Both the position numbers and the translations under genes were made by a program. A stretch of 64,000 nucleotides of DNA from Actinomycetospora succinea (GTDB lineage: Bacteria > Actinomycetota > Actinomycetes > Mycobacteriales > Pseudonocardiaceae): positions 434,001-498,000 of the forward strand of contig NZ_SNYO01000003.1 of the NCBI RefSeq assembly GCF_004363095.1. Direction: 5' to 3'. Position 1 is the first letter of the stretch. Each line of letters starts with the position of its first letter. Under the pieces are notes generated by a model. The model was not told the origin of the DNA. It made no database searches and saw only the letters and a program-made list of their open reading frames with translations. Below, one piece after another: positions 1-9,741 of this stretch.

Positions 1-980
1 CGGTCGGCAACGCCGTCCTCGTACCCATGATCATCGTGCTGACCGCCGCCTTCGTCCTGTCCGCCGTCTCGGGCATCGCCCGGGGCATCCAGTGGCTGTC
101 GAACATCAACATGGTGCTCGCGGGCCTGCTCGCGCTGTTCGTGTTCGTGCTCGGACCCACCGTGCTCATCCTCGATCTGCTGCAGACCGGCCTGTCCGCC
201 TACTTCACCGACTTCTTCGAGATGGCGGGCCGATCGGAGGCGACCGGCGGCCAGGCGATGCTCGAGTGGCTCAGCAGCTGGACGATCTTCTACTGGGCGT
301 GGTGGATCTCCTGGACCCCGTTCGTGGGGATGTTCCTGGCCAAGATCAGCCGTGGCCGCACGATCCGGCAGTTCGTCGGCGGCGTGATCCTGGTGCCGAG
401 CGTGGTGAGCCTGCTCTGGTTCGCCATCTTCGGCGGCTCGGCGATCTACCAGCAGAAGACCGGGCTCGACCCGGCCGCAGCCGGGACCGAGCAGCAACTG
501 TTCGCCGTCCTCGCCCAGTACCCGGCCGCCACGTTCACCGGCCTGCTCGTCATGGTCCTCGTCGCGATCTTCTTCGTGTCGGGCGCGGACGCCGCCTCGA
601 TCGTCACCGGCACGCTGTCCCAGCGCGGCACCGACGAGCCGACCCGGTGGATCGTCATCTTCTGGGGCACGATGATGGGCGCGGTCGCGGTGGTGATGCT
701 GCTGGTCGGGGGCGAGGACGCGCTCAAGGGCCTCGAGAGCCTCACGATCCTCGTCGCAGCACCCTTCGTCGTCATCATGGTGTTCCTGTGCGTCGCCTTC
801 GCCCGCGACCTGCGCCGTGACCCGCAGGTGCAGCTCGAGGACAAGGGCAGTCGGCTCGTCGAGCGGGCTGTCGACGACGGCACCAGCCGCTACGGCGACT
901 ACTTCACCCTGCGCATCGAGGCCGTCCCCGGTGCCCGTCGGCGGCGCGACGGCGCGGGCTCGGACACGACGCCGAGCTGA
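1..980 (+). CDS. BCCT-family osmolyte transporter, C-terminal part
   Basis: Secondary transporter of the betaine/carnitine/choline family, which imports compatible solutes through the cytoplasmic membrane. The reading frame is open from the left edge (codons from base 3), so the start lies outside and the ATG at 27 is internal. About 325 residues remain of a family that usually has 500-600. The family signature is seen as WTIFYWAWWISWTPFVGMF (around residue 100), followed by a charged loop with AKISRGRTIRQF. Several hydrophobic helices follow, then a charged cytoplasmic tail of about 60 residues. Stops 3 bp from the convergent gene at 984. Substrate cannot be told from the fragment. Confidence 0.9.
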   Translation, partial: VGNAVLVPMIIVLTAAFVLSAVSGIARGIQWLSNINMVLAGLLALFVFVLGPTVLILDLLQTGLSAYFTDFFEMAGRSEATGGQAMLEWLSSWTIFYWAWWISWTPFVGMFLAKISRGRTIRQFVGGVILVPSVVSLLWFAIFGGSAIYQQKTGLDPAAAGTEQQLFAVLAQYPAATFTGLLVMVLVAIFFVSGADAASIVTGTLSQRGTDEPTRWIVIFWGTMMGAVAVVMLLVGGEDALKGLESLTILVAAPFVVIMVFLCVAFARDLRRDPQVQLEDKGSRLVERAVDDGTSRYGDYFTLRIEAVPGARRRRDGAGSDTTPS

Positions 981-983
981 TCG

Positions 984-2663
984 CTATCCGATCGTCGCGC
1001 GGAGCGCGGCGAGCTGTTCGGACCCGTAGCCGGTCGGCGGCAGCACCGCGGTCCAGCCGTCGACGTAGCGGGAGACGTAGTTGTGCCCGTGCCCGCCGGG
1101 GACGTCGACGGCGAAGGGCAGGTCGGCGGTCACCTGCCAGAAGGTCACGAACGGGATCCACACGATGCCGCCGAGGACGTCGGCACCGGGAGGCTCGGCG
1201 ATCCAGTCGGGTTCGTGCAGGGCGAGCCGCGGGCTCCACCAGACGATCGGGTCCGACGGGTTCATCATGTACAGCACCTGACCCGACCACGGTCGGTCGA
1301 CCGGCGGGATCGCCTCCTCCGGGTCGCGGGCGAAGCGCACGATCCGGCCCTGCTGGTAGACGGGCTGCACCTCCGGGCTCCCCGGATCGCGGTGGTCGGT
1401 GAACTCCCGGAACAGCGGGTTGAAGTTCGGTGGACCCGCGAACAGCACCCCGTCGGAACGGTTGGCGAGATCGAACTCGCCGCTGAAACCGGCCTCGGCG
1501 CCGAACGACCCGAGGCTCTCCCCCGCGACGAACAGCAGGGGCCGCGTCTCGGGCGGCATCGCCGTCCACACGCCGTAGACCGCATCGACGAGAGCCCGGC
1601 CGGCCTCGCGTGCCTTGGACTGGTCGACCAGGTAGGACATCCAGGACGGCAGGTACGAGTACTGCAGGGCGACCGTGGCCGAGTCGCCGTGGGTGAGGTA
1701 CTCGAACGAGTCGACCAGCGCGGGGTCGACCCACCCGCTCCCCGTCGTGACGACGACGAGGAGATTCCGCCTCTCGAAGCCGCCGGCCCGCGCCAGGTCC
1801 CGCACCGCGAGGGCAGCGCGCGCCTCGGCGTCCGGGGCCGAGTCGAGCCCGGCATAGGCACGGATCGGTGCGACGGCCGGGAGCCGGCCGACGCGTGCGA
1901 TGTCCTCCGGCGCGGGTCCGAGCGCCGCGAAGTTCCGTCCCTCCCGCCCCAGCGTGTCCCACGGGACGAGCGACCCCGGCCCACCCGGGCGCAGCCCGTC
2001 CGACGGCGCCACCACACCCTCGGCCGTCGTCGTGTTGTGCACCGAGAACGCACTGTTCGCGGCGTTGACCAGGCCGTCGAGCAGCAGACCGCTCACGATC
2101 AGGTAGGTCATCCCCGCCGCCAGCAGCCACCCGAGCGTCGTCGCCGCTCGCGCGCCGATCCGGCGGCCGAGCAGCCCGGCGAGCCGGCGGTACACCCAGC
2201 GCACCCCGCGCCCGATCATCAGCAGGACCGTGAAGACGAGCGCCGCGACGAACGGCATCGCCACCAGGAGCCCGACGTCGACCGGCCCGGCGCCGACGAG
2301 CCGACGGATGTCGGACTGCCACACCTGGCCGAGCACCACGGAGGCGGCGACGGCCGGCGCCGCGATCACGGCGAACACCCGCCACGACCTCGGGTGTGGC
2401 GCGCGCGGCCCGCGGTCGGCGAGTCCCCGCCAGATCGCGGCGACCAGCACTCCGAACCCATAACCGATGACCGCCGTGATGCCCCAGACCAGCCCCTGCA
2501 CGACGCCGCCCCGCGGGAGGAGGGACGGGGTGAACGAGAGGCAGCCGAGCAGCAACGCGCCCCAGCACCCGGGCAGGGTCAGCGGCCGGGGGCGGCGTCG
2601 CGGGACCGTCTCGACTTCCCCGTCCTCACGGCCGCGCTGTCGGTCCACGGCGTCGGTCACCAT
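984..2663 (-). CDS. Membrane-anchored alpha/beta-hydrolase (Abhydrolase_9 type)
   Basis: Predicted polytopic membrane protein with a C-terminal serine-hydrolase domain, 559 aa. The N-terminal third is a set of hydrophobic helices beginning with FTPSLLPRGG, typical of the Abhydrolase_9 N-terminal domain. The C-terminal half has the nucleophile elbow GESLGSFG, an acid region near YMMNPSDPIVWW and a late His in GGHGHNYV. The ATG at 2663 is chosen because upstream codons overlap the next gene and are not protein-like. Substrate is unknown; members occur widely in actinobacteria. Lies downstream of the SpoIIAA-like gene with a 31-bp gap. Confidence 0.8.
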   Translation of the reverse strand: MVTDAVDRQRGREDGEVETVPRRRPRPLTLPGCWGALLLGCLSFTPSLLPRGGVVQGLVWGITAVIGYGFGVLVAAIWRGLADRGPRAPHPRSWRVFAVIAAPAVAASVVLGQVWQSDIRRLVGAGPVDVGLLVAMPFVAALVFTVLLMIGRGVRWVYRRLAGLLGRRIGARAATTLGWLLAAGMTYLIVSGLLLDGLVNAANSAFSVHNTTTAEGVVAPSDGLRPGGPGSLVPWDTLGREGRNFAALGPAPEDIARVGRLPAVAPIRAYAGLDSAPDAEARAALAVRDLARAGGFERRNLLVVVTTGSGWVDPALVDSFEYLTHGDSATVALQYSYLPSWMSYLVDQSKAREAGRALVDAVYGVWTAMPPETRPLLFVAGESLGSFGAEAGFSGEFDLANRSDGVLFAGPPNFNPLFREFTDHRDPGSPEVQPVYQQGRIVRFARDPEEAIPPVDRPWSGQVLYMMNPSDPIVWWSPRLALHEPDWIAEPPGADVLGGIVWIPFVTFWQVTADLPFAVDVPGGHGHNYVSRYVDGWTAVLPPTGYGSEQLAALRATIG

Positions 2664-2694
2664 CGACGACTTCTGATCGCCGCACGGGCGACGG

Positions 2695-3075
2695 TCACGA
2701 CGCGCGCTCCCCCTCGCCGGCCACCCACGCCTTGGCCTGCGCGAGCTCGGCGACCGGGAACGCCCGCAGCTGCCCGGGGACGAGCGCGGAGAGCACGCGG
2801 AGCGCGGGCCTGAGCCAGTCCTCGTCGTTGACGACGGCGACACGCTCGTAGGACGTGGCGTGGCGCGCCGCGAACTTCAGCTCCTCGGCCAGGGCGTCGC
2901 CCTCGTACTCGCGCAGCTCGGGGCCGAGGAGGTAGAGCATCCGGATCTTCCTGCCGGCGGCGAGCTCCCGCCGCAGCACGGGCTCGGCGATCTCCTCGAA
3001 GTCGTCGTCGTCGACCCTGCCGACCGCCTCGAACCCGACCGCGCCCGCGGGCATGTCCGCGATCTCCTTGAGCAT
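2695..3075 (-). CDS. SpoIIAA/STAS-like protein
   Basis: Cytoplasmic protein of 126 aa matching the SpoIIAA-like (STAS-related) family: it opens MLKEIADMPAGAVGFEAVGR and alternates beta strands and helices, with the hallmark acidic DDDDFEE segment after strand two. Such proteins are small anti-sigma-antagonist-like folds of unclear role in actinobacteria. The start at 3075 has a good ribosome site (GGGGGAGAGG) 3-4 bases upstream; longer frames upstream are non-protein-like. No partner sigma or anti-sigma gene is adjacent. Confidence 0.75.
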   Translation of the reverse strand: MLKEIADMPAGAVGFEAVGRVDDDDFEEIAEPVLRRELAAGRKIRMLYLLGPELREYEGDALAEELKFAARHATSYERVAVVNDEDWLRPALRVLSALVPGQLRAFPVAELAQAKAWVAGEGERAS

Positions 3076-3286
3076 GCCTCTCCCCCTTCGACGACGACGC
3101 CCGCGATGACTCGGCCGACCACGTGGTCGGGGCGCCCGGTGCTGACACCGTGGGCCCCACCACGCCGGAGCGACCTCATCCACCACGGGTGATCCGCACC
3201 CGTCGGGTCGTGCACGAACCTGTCCCACCGACCCCCGTAGGCCCTCGAACCGGCGGTCCCCCGCGGGACGCCGAGAACGGACAGCG

Positions 3287-4651
3287 ATGGTCGGTCCGAG
3301 AGGTTCTCCCGCCGGGCCCTCCCGGGCGGTCGCCGCCCGGGTCCGCTGCGCCGCCGTGGCCGCACTGGTGGCGGGGCTCGGCGCCGTGGCCGTCGTGGTG
3401 ACGGGGCTCCTCCGTGAGCCGTTGACGCTGCCGCTGGCGGTGGCCGCCGTGGTGGTCGCCGTCGTGGCGGGCTGGGACGCCCTGGTCCATCGCGGGGCGC
3501 GGAGGTACGTCGCGGCGACGGTCGTCGTCGCGGCCCTGATCGGCGGCGTGCTGCTGCTCGACCTGCACGCCCTGGCGCGGCTCGCGACCGTGATCGCCCT
3601 GGTGCTGGTCTCCCTGGCCGCTGCCCGGGTGGCGCTGTCCGACACCCGGGACACCGCCGCCGCCACGACCCGACCGGTCGGAGCGGCCATCCGCGGTGCG
3701 CTCCTGATGAACCCCCGATCCGGGGGAGGCCGGGTCGTCCGCTTCGACCTCGAGAACCAGGCCCGCCGGCGGGGCATCACGCCGATCCTCCTGGAGCCCG
3801 GCGACGATCTGCGGGCCCTGGCCGAGGGCGCGGTGGCCGACGGCGCCGATGTGCTGGGCATGGCGGGCGGAGACGGTTCGCAGGCGCTGGTCGCCGATGT
3901 GGCCCGTCGCCACGGGCTGCCGATGGTGTGCGTGCCCGCCGGGACCCGGAACCACTTCGCCCTGGACCTGGGGCTGGACCGCGACGACGTGGTCGGCGCC
4001 CTCGACGCGTTCGGCGAGGCCGTCGAGCGCCGGGTCGACCTGGCCTGCGTGGGAGACCGGGTCTTCGTGAACAACGCCTCGCTCGGTGTCTACGCCACGG
4101 TGGTCCAGTCCGACGCGTATCGAGCGGCGAAGATCCGCACCACCTCGCAGATGCTGCCCGACCTGCTCGGGCCCGACGCCCGCGGATTCGACCTGCGCTT
4201 CGAGCCGCCGGACCGGGATCGCTCGATCCGTGCCGACCTCGTCCTGGTCTCCAACGACGTCTACCGCGTCGAACGGCTCAGCGGCTTCGGGACCCGTGCA
4301 CGCCTCGACGAAGGGGTCCTGGGGGTCGTCACCCTCACCCTCGACACCACCACCGGGGTGTCCGGCCTCCTGGCGGCCGAGCTCCGCGGCGACCTCGGCA
4401 GCCACCCCGGCTTCCGGCAGTGGAGCACCCCGGAGTTCACGGTCGACTCCGGGGACGAGCTCGTCGACGTCGGGGTCGACGGCGAAGCGCTGCGGCTCGC
4501 ACCGCCCCTGCGGTTCCGGTCGTTGCCGGCCGCGCTACGCGTCCGGATCCCGAAGGACCGTCCGGCCGCCGCCCGACCACCGTTGCCCCGGCCGGGTGCG
4601 GCCTCGGTCGAGCTGTTCCGACGCGCCGCGGGACGGCCGCGCGCCGCGTGA
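3287..4651 (+). CDS. Diacylglycerol/sphingosine-type lipid kinase with N-terminal membrane segment
   Basis: Predicted ATP-dependent lipid kinase, 454 aa, membrane bound. Four hydrophobic stretches fill residues 15-115. The DAGK catalytic domain follows, with the nucleotide-site motifs NPRSGGG (142-148) and GGDGS (194-198), and PAGTRNHFALDLG around 218. The usual GGDGT has Ser for Thr, a conservative change. The C-terminal beta-sandwich half (ASLGVYA onward) is complete. Lipid substrate is not determinable. Divergent from the SpoIIAA-like gene across about 210 bp and convergent with the DUF2252 gene. Confidence 0.85.
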   Translation: MVGPRGSPAGPSRAVAARVRCAAVAALVAGLGAVAVVVTGLLREPLTLPLAVAAVVVAVVAGWDALVHRGARRYVAATVVVAALIGGVLLLDLHALARLATVIALVLVSLAAARVALSDTRDTAAATTRPVGAAIRGALLMNPRSGGGRVVRFDLENQARRRGITPILLEPGDDLRALAEGAVADGADVLGMAGGDGSQALVADVARRHGLPMVCVPAGTRNHFALDLGLDRDDVVGALDAFGEAVERRVDLACVGDRVFVNNASLGVYATVVQSDAYRAAKIRTTSQMLPDLLGPDARGFDLRFEPPDRDRSIRADLVLVSNDVYRVERLSGFGTRARLDEGVLGVVTLTLDTTTGVSGLLAAELRGDLGSHPGFRQWSTPEFTVDSGDELVDVGVDGEALRLAPPLRFRSLPAALRVRIPKDRPAAARPPLPRPGAASVELFRRAAGRPRAA

Positions 4652-4687
4652 CGAGGGAGGCCTCGACGGCGCCACCGCCTCCGCGGC

Positions 4688-6136
4688 TCACACGCCCGTG
4701 TGTGCTTCGAGGCGTCCGAACCGGATCGCCGACACGAACTCCTGGAAGTCCCGTTCGTTCTGGTCGGCGTAGCGCTCCGCGAAGTCGGTGACGGCCCGGT
4801 CGAAGGCGTCGTCGTCGCCCAGGTACGCGGCGATGGCGACCGGATCCCCTGCTCGGGCGTGCGCCCGGGCCAGGGTCCATCCGCAGGTGCGCGCGTAGAA
4901 CGTGAGACCGACCGGGGTCATCGACTCGACGTCGGCCGAGCCCTTCATGTCGCGGAGCTGGCGCCAGTAGAAGTGCCGGTCCGCGTCGAGCCCGGTGGTC
5001 CAGCCGAGGAAGATGTCGCTGGCCGCCTGCATCAGCCGCTGTCCCTGCACGACCCGCTCGCCCGGCTGCCGGAACCGGCTCCTCGGCAGGTGGTCCTCCA
5101 GGACCGATGCGGTCGCCTCCTTGACCTGGAGGAACAGCGGATCCCGCGCGTTCCGCCCCTCGAGCAGGACGATGAACGCCCGGGTGCCGACGCTGCCGAC
5201 GCCGACCACCATGCGGGCGGAGTCCACGACCTCGAAACGTTCCAGCAACTGGCGTCGGTCCTCGGGAAGGGTGCTCCGGTAGGAGCGCAGCTGGTCGCGG
5301 AGCGCGTGTCCGACCTCGTCCGCGGAGAGGCCGAACGTCGAGGCCAGGTCGCGCGCCGGCACGACGATCGGTGGCCGGCTGACGATCCGGTACCGCCCGT
5401 CGACCTCCTCGCCCAGCTTCGCCAGCGCCTGCAGGCTGTCCCGCGTGTAGGCCTTCTCGCGGGTCCGTTGCGCCTTCTTCTCCGCCTTCCTGGCCTCCTT
5501 AGCGTCCTTCTTCGCCTTCGGGTCCTTCTCGAGCTCGCCGGTGAGGTTCCGGACGGCGTTCATCAGCTCGTCGTCGGAGAGGTGGGAGTACCAGACGTCC
5601 ATGGTCCGCATCCGGGCGAACTCGGCCATGGACTCCCGATACGACCTCACCGAGGCGTACGTGACGTCCCACGCGTTCGACCTCGAGAACCCGTTGTTGC
5701 GCGCGGCGATCGTGAAGCTCGCCACCAGCCGCTCCACGTCGTACTCGAACGGTCCGGGCAGCGTCTCGTCGAAGTCGTTCAGGTCGAACATCAGCTTCCG
5801 CTCCGGGGAGGCGAAGACCCCGAAGTTCGACAGATGGGCGTCGCCGCACAGCTGCGTGGTCAACCCGGCGGTCGGTGTGCCGACGAGGTCGGCGGCCATG
5901 ATCTTCGCGCCGCCGCGGTAGAACGTGAACGGCGACACCGCCATCCGCCCGTGACGCACCGGCACCAGGTCGGGCTCGCGGGTGCGGTTCTGCCGCTCGA
6001 TCAGTTCGACCGGATCGGGACGGTCACGTGCGGGTTCCCACCCGGAGTGGCACGACGGCGGTGTCCGCTGCCGTGCCTCCCGGCCCCGGGCCGTGCGTTC
6101 GGCCGTGGTGAGACGCGCGACCTCCGTCTCCACCAT
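4688..6136 (-). CDS. DUF2252 family protein
   Basis: A 482-aa cytoplasmic protein of the DUF2252 family, whose fold resembles aminoglycoside phosphotransferases/atypical kinases; no activity is established. Visible hallmarks are FYRGGAKIMAADL, the catalytic-loop-like CGDAHLSNFG and FDLNDFDET, which mirror the HxDxxxxN and DxD elements of kinase-like folds. A Lys/Arg-rich helix (KDAKEARKAEKKAQ) interrupts the middle. The start at 6136 has GGGGAGG nine bases upstream. Single gene, convergent with the lipid kinase. Confidence 0.85.
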   Translation of the reverse strand: MVETEVARLTTAERTARGREARQRTPPSCHSGWEPARDRPDPVELIERQNRTREPDLVPVRHGRMAVSPFTFYRGGAKIMAADLVGTPTAGLTTQLCGDAHLSNFGVFASPERKLMFDLNDFDETLPGPFEYDVERLVASFTIAARNNGFSRSNAWDVTYASVRSYRESMAEFARMRTMDVWYSHLSDDELMNAVRNLTGELEKDPKAKKDAKEARKAEKKAQRTREKAYTRDSLQALAKLGEEVDGRYRIVSRPPIVVPARDLASTFGLSADEVGHALRDQLRSYRSTLPEDRRQLLERFEVVDSARMVVGVGSVGTRAFIVLLEGRNARDPLFLQVKEATASVLEDHLPRSRFRQPGERVVQGQRLMQAASDIFLGWTTGLDADRHFYWRQLRDMKGSADVESMTPVGLTFYARTCGWTLARAHARAGDPVAIAAYLGDDDAFDRAVTDFAERYADQNERDFQEFVSAIRFGRLEAHTGV

Positions 6137-6242
6137 CCCGATCCGCCTCCCCGGAAGGCCGGCTGCTCGGCGTCGACTCTTCCTCCGCGCGCGACTCCCC
6201 GCCTCGTCCGCGGTGGGTGAAGGCGTACCCCGGCGTCCTCGG

Positions 6243-9200
6243 TCAGCGCCCGGGCCGGACGATCGGGAACAGCAGGCTCTCGCGGATCGTGCTGCCGGTC
6301 AGCATCATGACCATGCGGTCGACGCCCATCCCCAGCCCGCCGGACGGCGGCATGGCGTACTCGAGGGCGAGCAGGAAGTCCTCGTCGAGCTCCATCGCCT
6401 CGGCGTCCCCGCCGGCCGCCAGGAGCGACTGCTCGGTGAGACGCTTGCGCTGCTCGACCGGGTCGATCAGCTCGGAGTAGGCGGTCCCGATCTCGGCGCC
6501 GAAGCAGACCAGGTCCCAGCGCTCGGCCAGCCGCGGGTCGTCGCGGTGCTGGCGCGTGAGGGGGGACACGTCGGTCGGGAAGTCGCGGTAGAACGTCGGC
6601 TCGAGCGTGTGGTCCTCGACGAGGTGCTCGTAGAGCTCCAGGACGACGGCTCCGCGGCCCCAGTTCGGGTCGTAGGGGACGTCGACGCGATCGCAGTGGC
6701 GGCGGAGCTCCTCGATGGTGGTGTCGGCGGTGATCTCCTCGCCGAGGGCGTGCGAGATGGCCGCGTTGACGGTCGTCGAGCGCCAGGTCCCGCCGAGGTC
6801 GTACTCGCGGCCCTGGTGGACGACGACGGTGCCGCCCAGCGCGGCGCGGGCCGCCTGCTGGATCATGTCCTGCACCATCGTCTGCATGGTGTCGTAGTCG
6901 CCGTAGGCCTCGTACGCCTCGAGCATGGTGAACTCGGGGTTGTGGGTGGCGTCCGCGCCCTCGTTGCGGAAGTTGCGGTTGAGCTCGAACACCTTCTCCG
7001 CGCCGCCGACCATGAGTCGCTTGAGGTACAGCTCGGGAGCGATGCGCAGGTAGAGGCGCATGTCGTAGGCGTTGATGTGGGTGGTGAACGGCCGGGCGTT
7101 GGCGCCGCCGTGCACCGGCTGCAGCATCGGGGTCTCGACCTCGAGGTAGCCCCGGCCGGTGAGGCACTCGCGCACCGCGTGCACGGCGTCCGACCGTTGC
7201 CGCAGCATGCGTCGGGCGCCGCCGTTGACCACCAGGTCGAGGTAGCGCTGCCGGACCCGGGCCTCGGGGTCGGCCAGGCCGCGACGCTTGTCGGGCAGGG
7301 GACGCAGGCACTTCGCGGTGATCGACCACGCGGTGGCCAGCACGGACAGCTCCCCGCGGCGCGACGCCCCGACCTCGCCGGTGACGCCCACGTGGTCGCC
7401 GAGGTCGACCTGCCGCGCCCAGTCACGCACGCCGTCGCGACCGAGCCGGTCGGCCGCGAGCATCACCTGCAGCTGCGTGTCGCCCTCCTGCAGCACGGCG
7501 AAGACCAGACCGCCGAGGTCACGGGCGCGGACGACCCGGCCGGTCACCGCCACGCGCTCGCCGGTCTCCGCGTCCGCCTGGAGGTGCCCGAACCGGGACC
7601 GGATGTCCGCGAGGCTCGCGGTGCGCGGGTGGCCGACGGGGTAGGGGTCGACGCCGTCCGCCAGCATCTGCTCGTACTTCGCGTGCCGCACGCGGACCTG
7701 CTCGGGCAGCCGGGCCAGGCGGGCCGCGAGCTGCGCCGCGACGGGATCCTCCGCCTCGACCGCGTACGGCGGGGGGAGGACCGCCCCCGGACCAGGGGCC
7801 GGGCCACCCTCGGCGGCGAGGCCGCGGCGTTGCAGGGTCCGCAGGCTCGGCGTGGTGAGGAACCCCTCCGCGGCCGCGGCGGCCAGACCGAGCCGCGGGA
7901 GGTCGCGGGCGGCGCGGTAGCACAGGTAGCGCGGCGTCCAGATCGGCTGGTACTTGGCGTTCGCGCGGTAGAGCGACTCGAGCTGCCACCAGCGCGACCC
8001 CACCACGAGCAGGCGCCGCCACAGCCGGAGCACCGGGCCGGCCCCGATCCGCTCGCCCTGCTCGAACGCGGCGCGGAACATCGCGAAGTTGAGCGACAGG
8101 CGGTCCACCCCGAGGGTGCGCGCCTGCTCGACGAGGGACGCGACCATGAACTCGGTCAGGCCGTTCTCGGCGCTGCGGTCGCGGCGCATGAGGTCCAGGG
8201 ACAGGCCGTGGCGTCCCCACGGCACGAACGACAGCAGCGCGCGCAGCTCCCCGGCGCCGTCGAAGCACTCGACCAGCACGCACTGCCCGTCGGCAGGGTC
8301 GCCCAGGCGGGAGAGCGCCATCGAGAAGCCGCGCTCGGCGTCGGTGTCGCGCCAGGCGTCGGCGCGCTCGACGACCTCCTTCATCTCGTCCGGGGAGAGG
8401 TCGGCGTGCCGCCGGACGCGGACGGTGTGGCCGGCCCGCTCCACCCGGCTCACGGCCTGGCGGACCACCCGCATCGACCGGCCCTCCATCGTGAACTCGC
8501 GGACGTCGAGGACCGCCTCGTCCCCCAGCTCGACGACGCTCATCCCCGCGTCCGCGTAGGCGCGGGCCCCGCGCTCGCTGGCGCCCATCGCCGCCGGCAG
8601 CCAGCCGTACCGGCGCGCCTCGTCGAGCCAGACCTCGATCGCGCCCGGCCACGCCTCCGGATCGCCGATCGGGTCGCCGCTGGCGAGGCTGACGCCGGAG
8701 ACGACGCGGAAGGTCACCGCGGACTTGCCGGTCTTCGAGAACACGGCGGCCTTGTCGCGGCGGGTGGCGAAATAGCCCAGCGAGTCGTCGTCGCCGTACT
8801 GGCCGAGCAGCACCCGCAGCCGCTGCTCGTCGCCGGGGTCGAGCCGGCGGCGGTCGAGCCGGGGCCGGAACAGCACGTACGCGGCGGCCAGCACGGCCAG
8901 GGCGCCGAACAGCCCGCACAGGAACGTGACCGCGCGCGGTGCGGCGCCGTCGATGCCCACCGCCCCGGGGTCGCCGAGACCACCGAGCACGTAGGTCACG
9001 GCCCACCCGAGCCGGTCGGCGGCGTTGCTCAGCGTGCCGGGGAACAGCGCCAGCAGGCCCCAGCCGAGCAGGGTCCCGGCGACGACGAGGGCGAGGTAGG
9101 TCCCCAGGGCGCGCCACCCGCTGTGGTGCTGGGTCCGCGCGCTGAACCGCCGACGAGCGACGAGCAGGATCGCGAGCCATGCGACGCCGAACACCAGCCG

Positions 9201-9653
9201 CAGCCACGTTCCCGTGGCCCCGATCTGCAGGGTGACCGGGTCCGCCGCCTCGGTGTCGATCGTGAACTCGACACCCCCCAGGACGCGACCCAGCACCACG
9301 TAGACCACGACGAACCACCACGCCACGCGCATCCGTCGGCGCACGGCGGACGCCAGGATGCCCAGGAAGACGGCGATGGCCAGGCTCGGCGGCGCCTCGA
9401 CCGACACGACCTCGATCGCGATCCGCAGCCACTCCAGCGGGGCGCGCAGTGGCGGCACGATCGCCGTGACGGCGCAGAAGATCGCGACGAACGCGAGGTA
9501 GCCGGCGAGGAGGTCCGGCACCCGGTCGGCGAACCGTGCCACCGCCGACCGACCGGCCGGTGACGGTTCGTCGCGACGCGCCGCAGTCGGCGCCTGGGCG
9601 CGGGATCCGGTCCTGGAGGCCTGGGGCGGCTCGTCAGCCGTCAGCTGGGCCAT
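6243..9653 (-). CDS. lysX: Bifunctional lysylphosphatidylglycerol synthase / lysine--tRNA ligase LysX
   Basis: Makes Lys-tRNA and transfers lysine to phosphatidylglycerol, lowering membrane negative charge and giving resistance to cationic peptides (established for mycobacterial LysX). The protein is 1136 aa, near the usual ~1170. Order of domains: hydrophobic MprF-like helices to about residue 260, a DUF2156/GNAT-like transferase domain to about 600, an OB-fold anticodon-binding domain (VTGRVV), then a class II synthetase with motif 2 (FELNRNFRNEG) and motif 3 (GLGMGVDRMVM). The ATG at 9653 is preferred for its GGGGAGAG ribosome site; an earlier in-frame start at 9749 reads into non-coding-like residues. 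The essential housekeeping LysS is presumably elsewhere. Confidence 0.95.
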   Translation of the reverse strand: MAQLTADEPPQASRTGSRAQAPTAARRDEPSPAGRSAVARFADRVPDLLAGYLAFVAIFCAVTAIVPPLRAPLEWLRIAIEVVSVEAPPSLAIAVFLGILASAVRRRMRVAWWFVVVYVVLGRVLGGVEFTIDTEAADPVTLQIGATGTWLRLVFGVAWLAILLVARRRFSARTQHHSGWRALGTYLALVVAGTLLGWGLLALFPGTLSNAADRLGWAVTYVLGGLGDPGAVGIDGAAPRAVTFLCGLFGALAVLAAAYVLFRPRLDRRRLDPGDEQRLRVLLGQYGDDDSLGYFATRRDKAAVFSKTGKSAVTFRVVSGVSLASGDPIGDPEAWPGAIEVWLDEARRYGWLPAAMGASERGARAYADAGMSVVELGDEAVLDVREFTMEGRSMRVVRQAVSRVERAGHTVRVRRHADLSPDEMKEVVERADAWRDTDAERGFSMALSRLGDPADGQCVLVECFDGAGELRALLSFVPWGRHGLSLDLMRRDRSAENGLTEFMVASLVEQARTLGVDRLSLNFAMFRAAFEQGERIGAGPVLRLWRRLLVVGSRWWQLESLYRANAKYQPIWTPRYLCYRAARDLPRLGLAAAAAEGFLTTPSLRTLQRRGLAAEGGPAPGPGAVLPPPYAVEAEDPVAAQLAARLARLPEQVRVRHAKYEQMLADGVDPYPVGHPRTASLADIRSRFGHLQADAETGERVAVTGRVVRARDLGGLVFAVLQEGDTQLQVMLAADRLGRDGVRDWARQVDLGDHVGVTGEVGASRRGELSVLATAWSITAKCLRPLPDKRRGLADPEARVRQRYLDLVVNGGARRMLRQRSDAVHAVRECLTGRGYLEVETPMLQPVHGGANARPFTTHINAYDMRLYLRIAPELYLKRLMVGGAEKVFELNRNFRNEGADATHNPEFTMLEAYEAYGDYDTMQTMVQDMIQQAARAALGGTVVVHQGREYDLGGTWRSTTVNAAISHALGEEITADTTIEELRRHCDRVDVPYDPNWGRGAVVLELYEHLVEDHTLEPTFYRDFPTDVSPLTRQHRDDPRLAERWDLVCFGAEIGTAYSELIDPVEQRKRLTEQSLLAAGGDAEAMELDEDFLLALEYAMPPSGGLGMGVDRMVMMLTGSTIRESLLFPIVRPGR

Positions 9654-9741
9654 GTCGTCTCTCCCCGAGGGTGTCGCCGGGCTTCTGCCGTCAGCATGAC
9701 GATCAATCCTGTGACCGGATACACCGATTCGCGTGGCGTGC

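Noticed and set aside
5982-9563. 1193-codon plus-strand frame opposite lysX
   Set aside because: Antisense shadow of lysX; Arg/Gly/His/Gln-rich with no hydrophobic order, a usual artefact in very GC-rich DNA.
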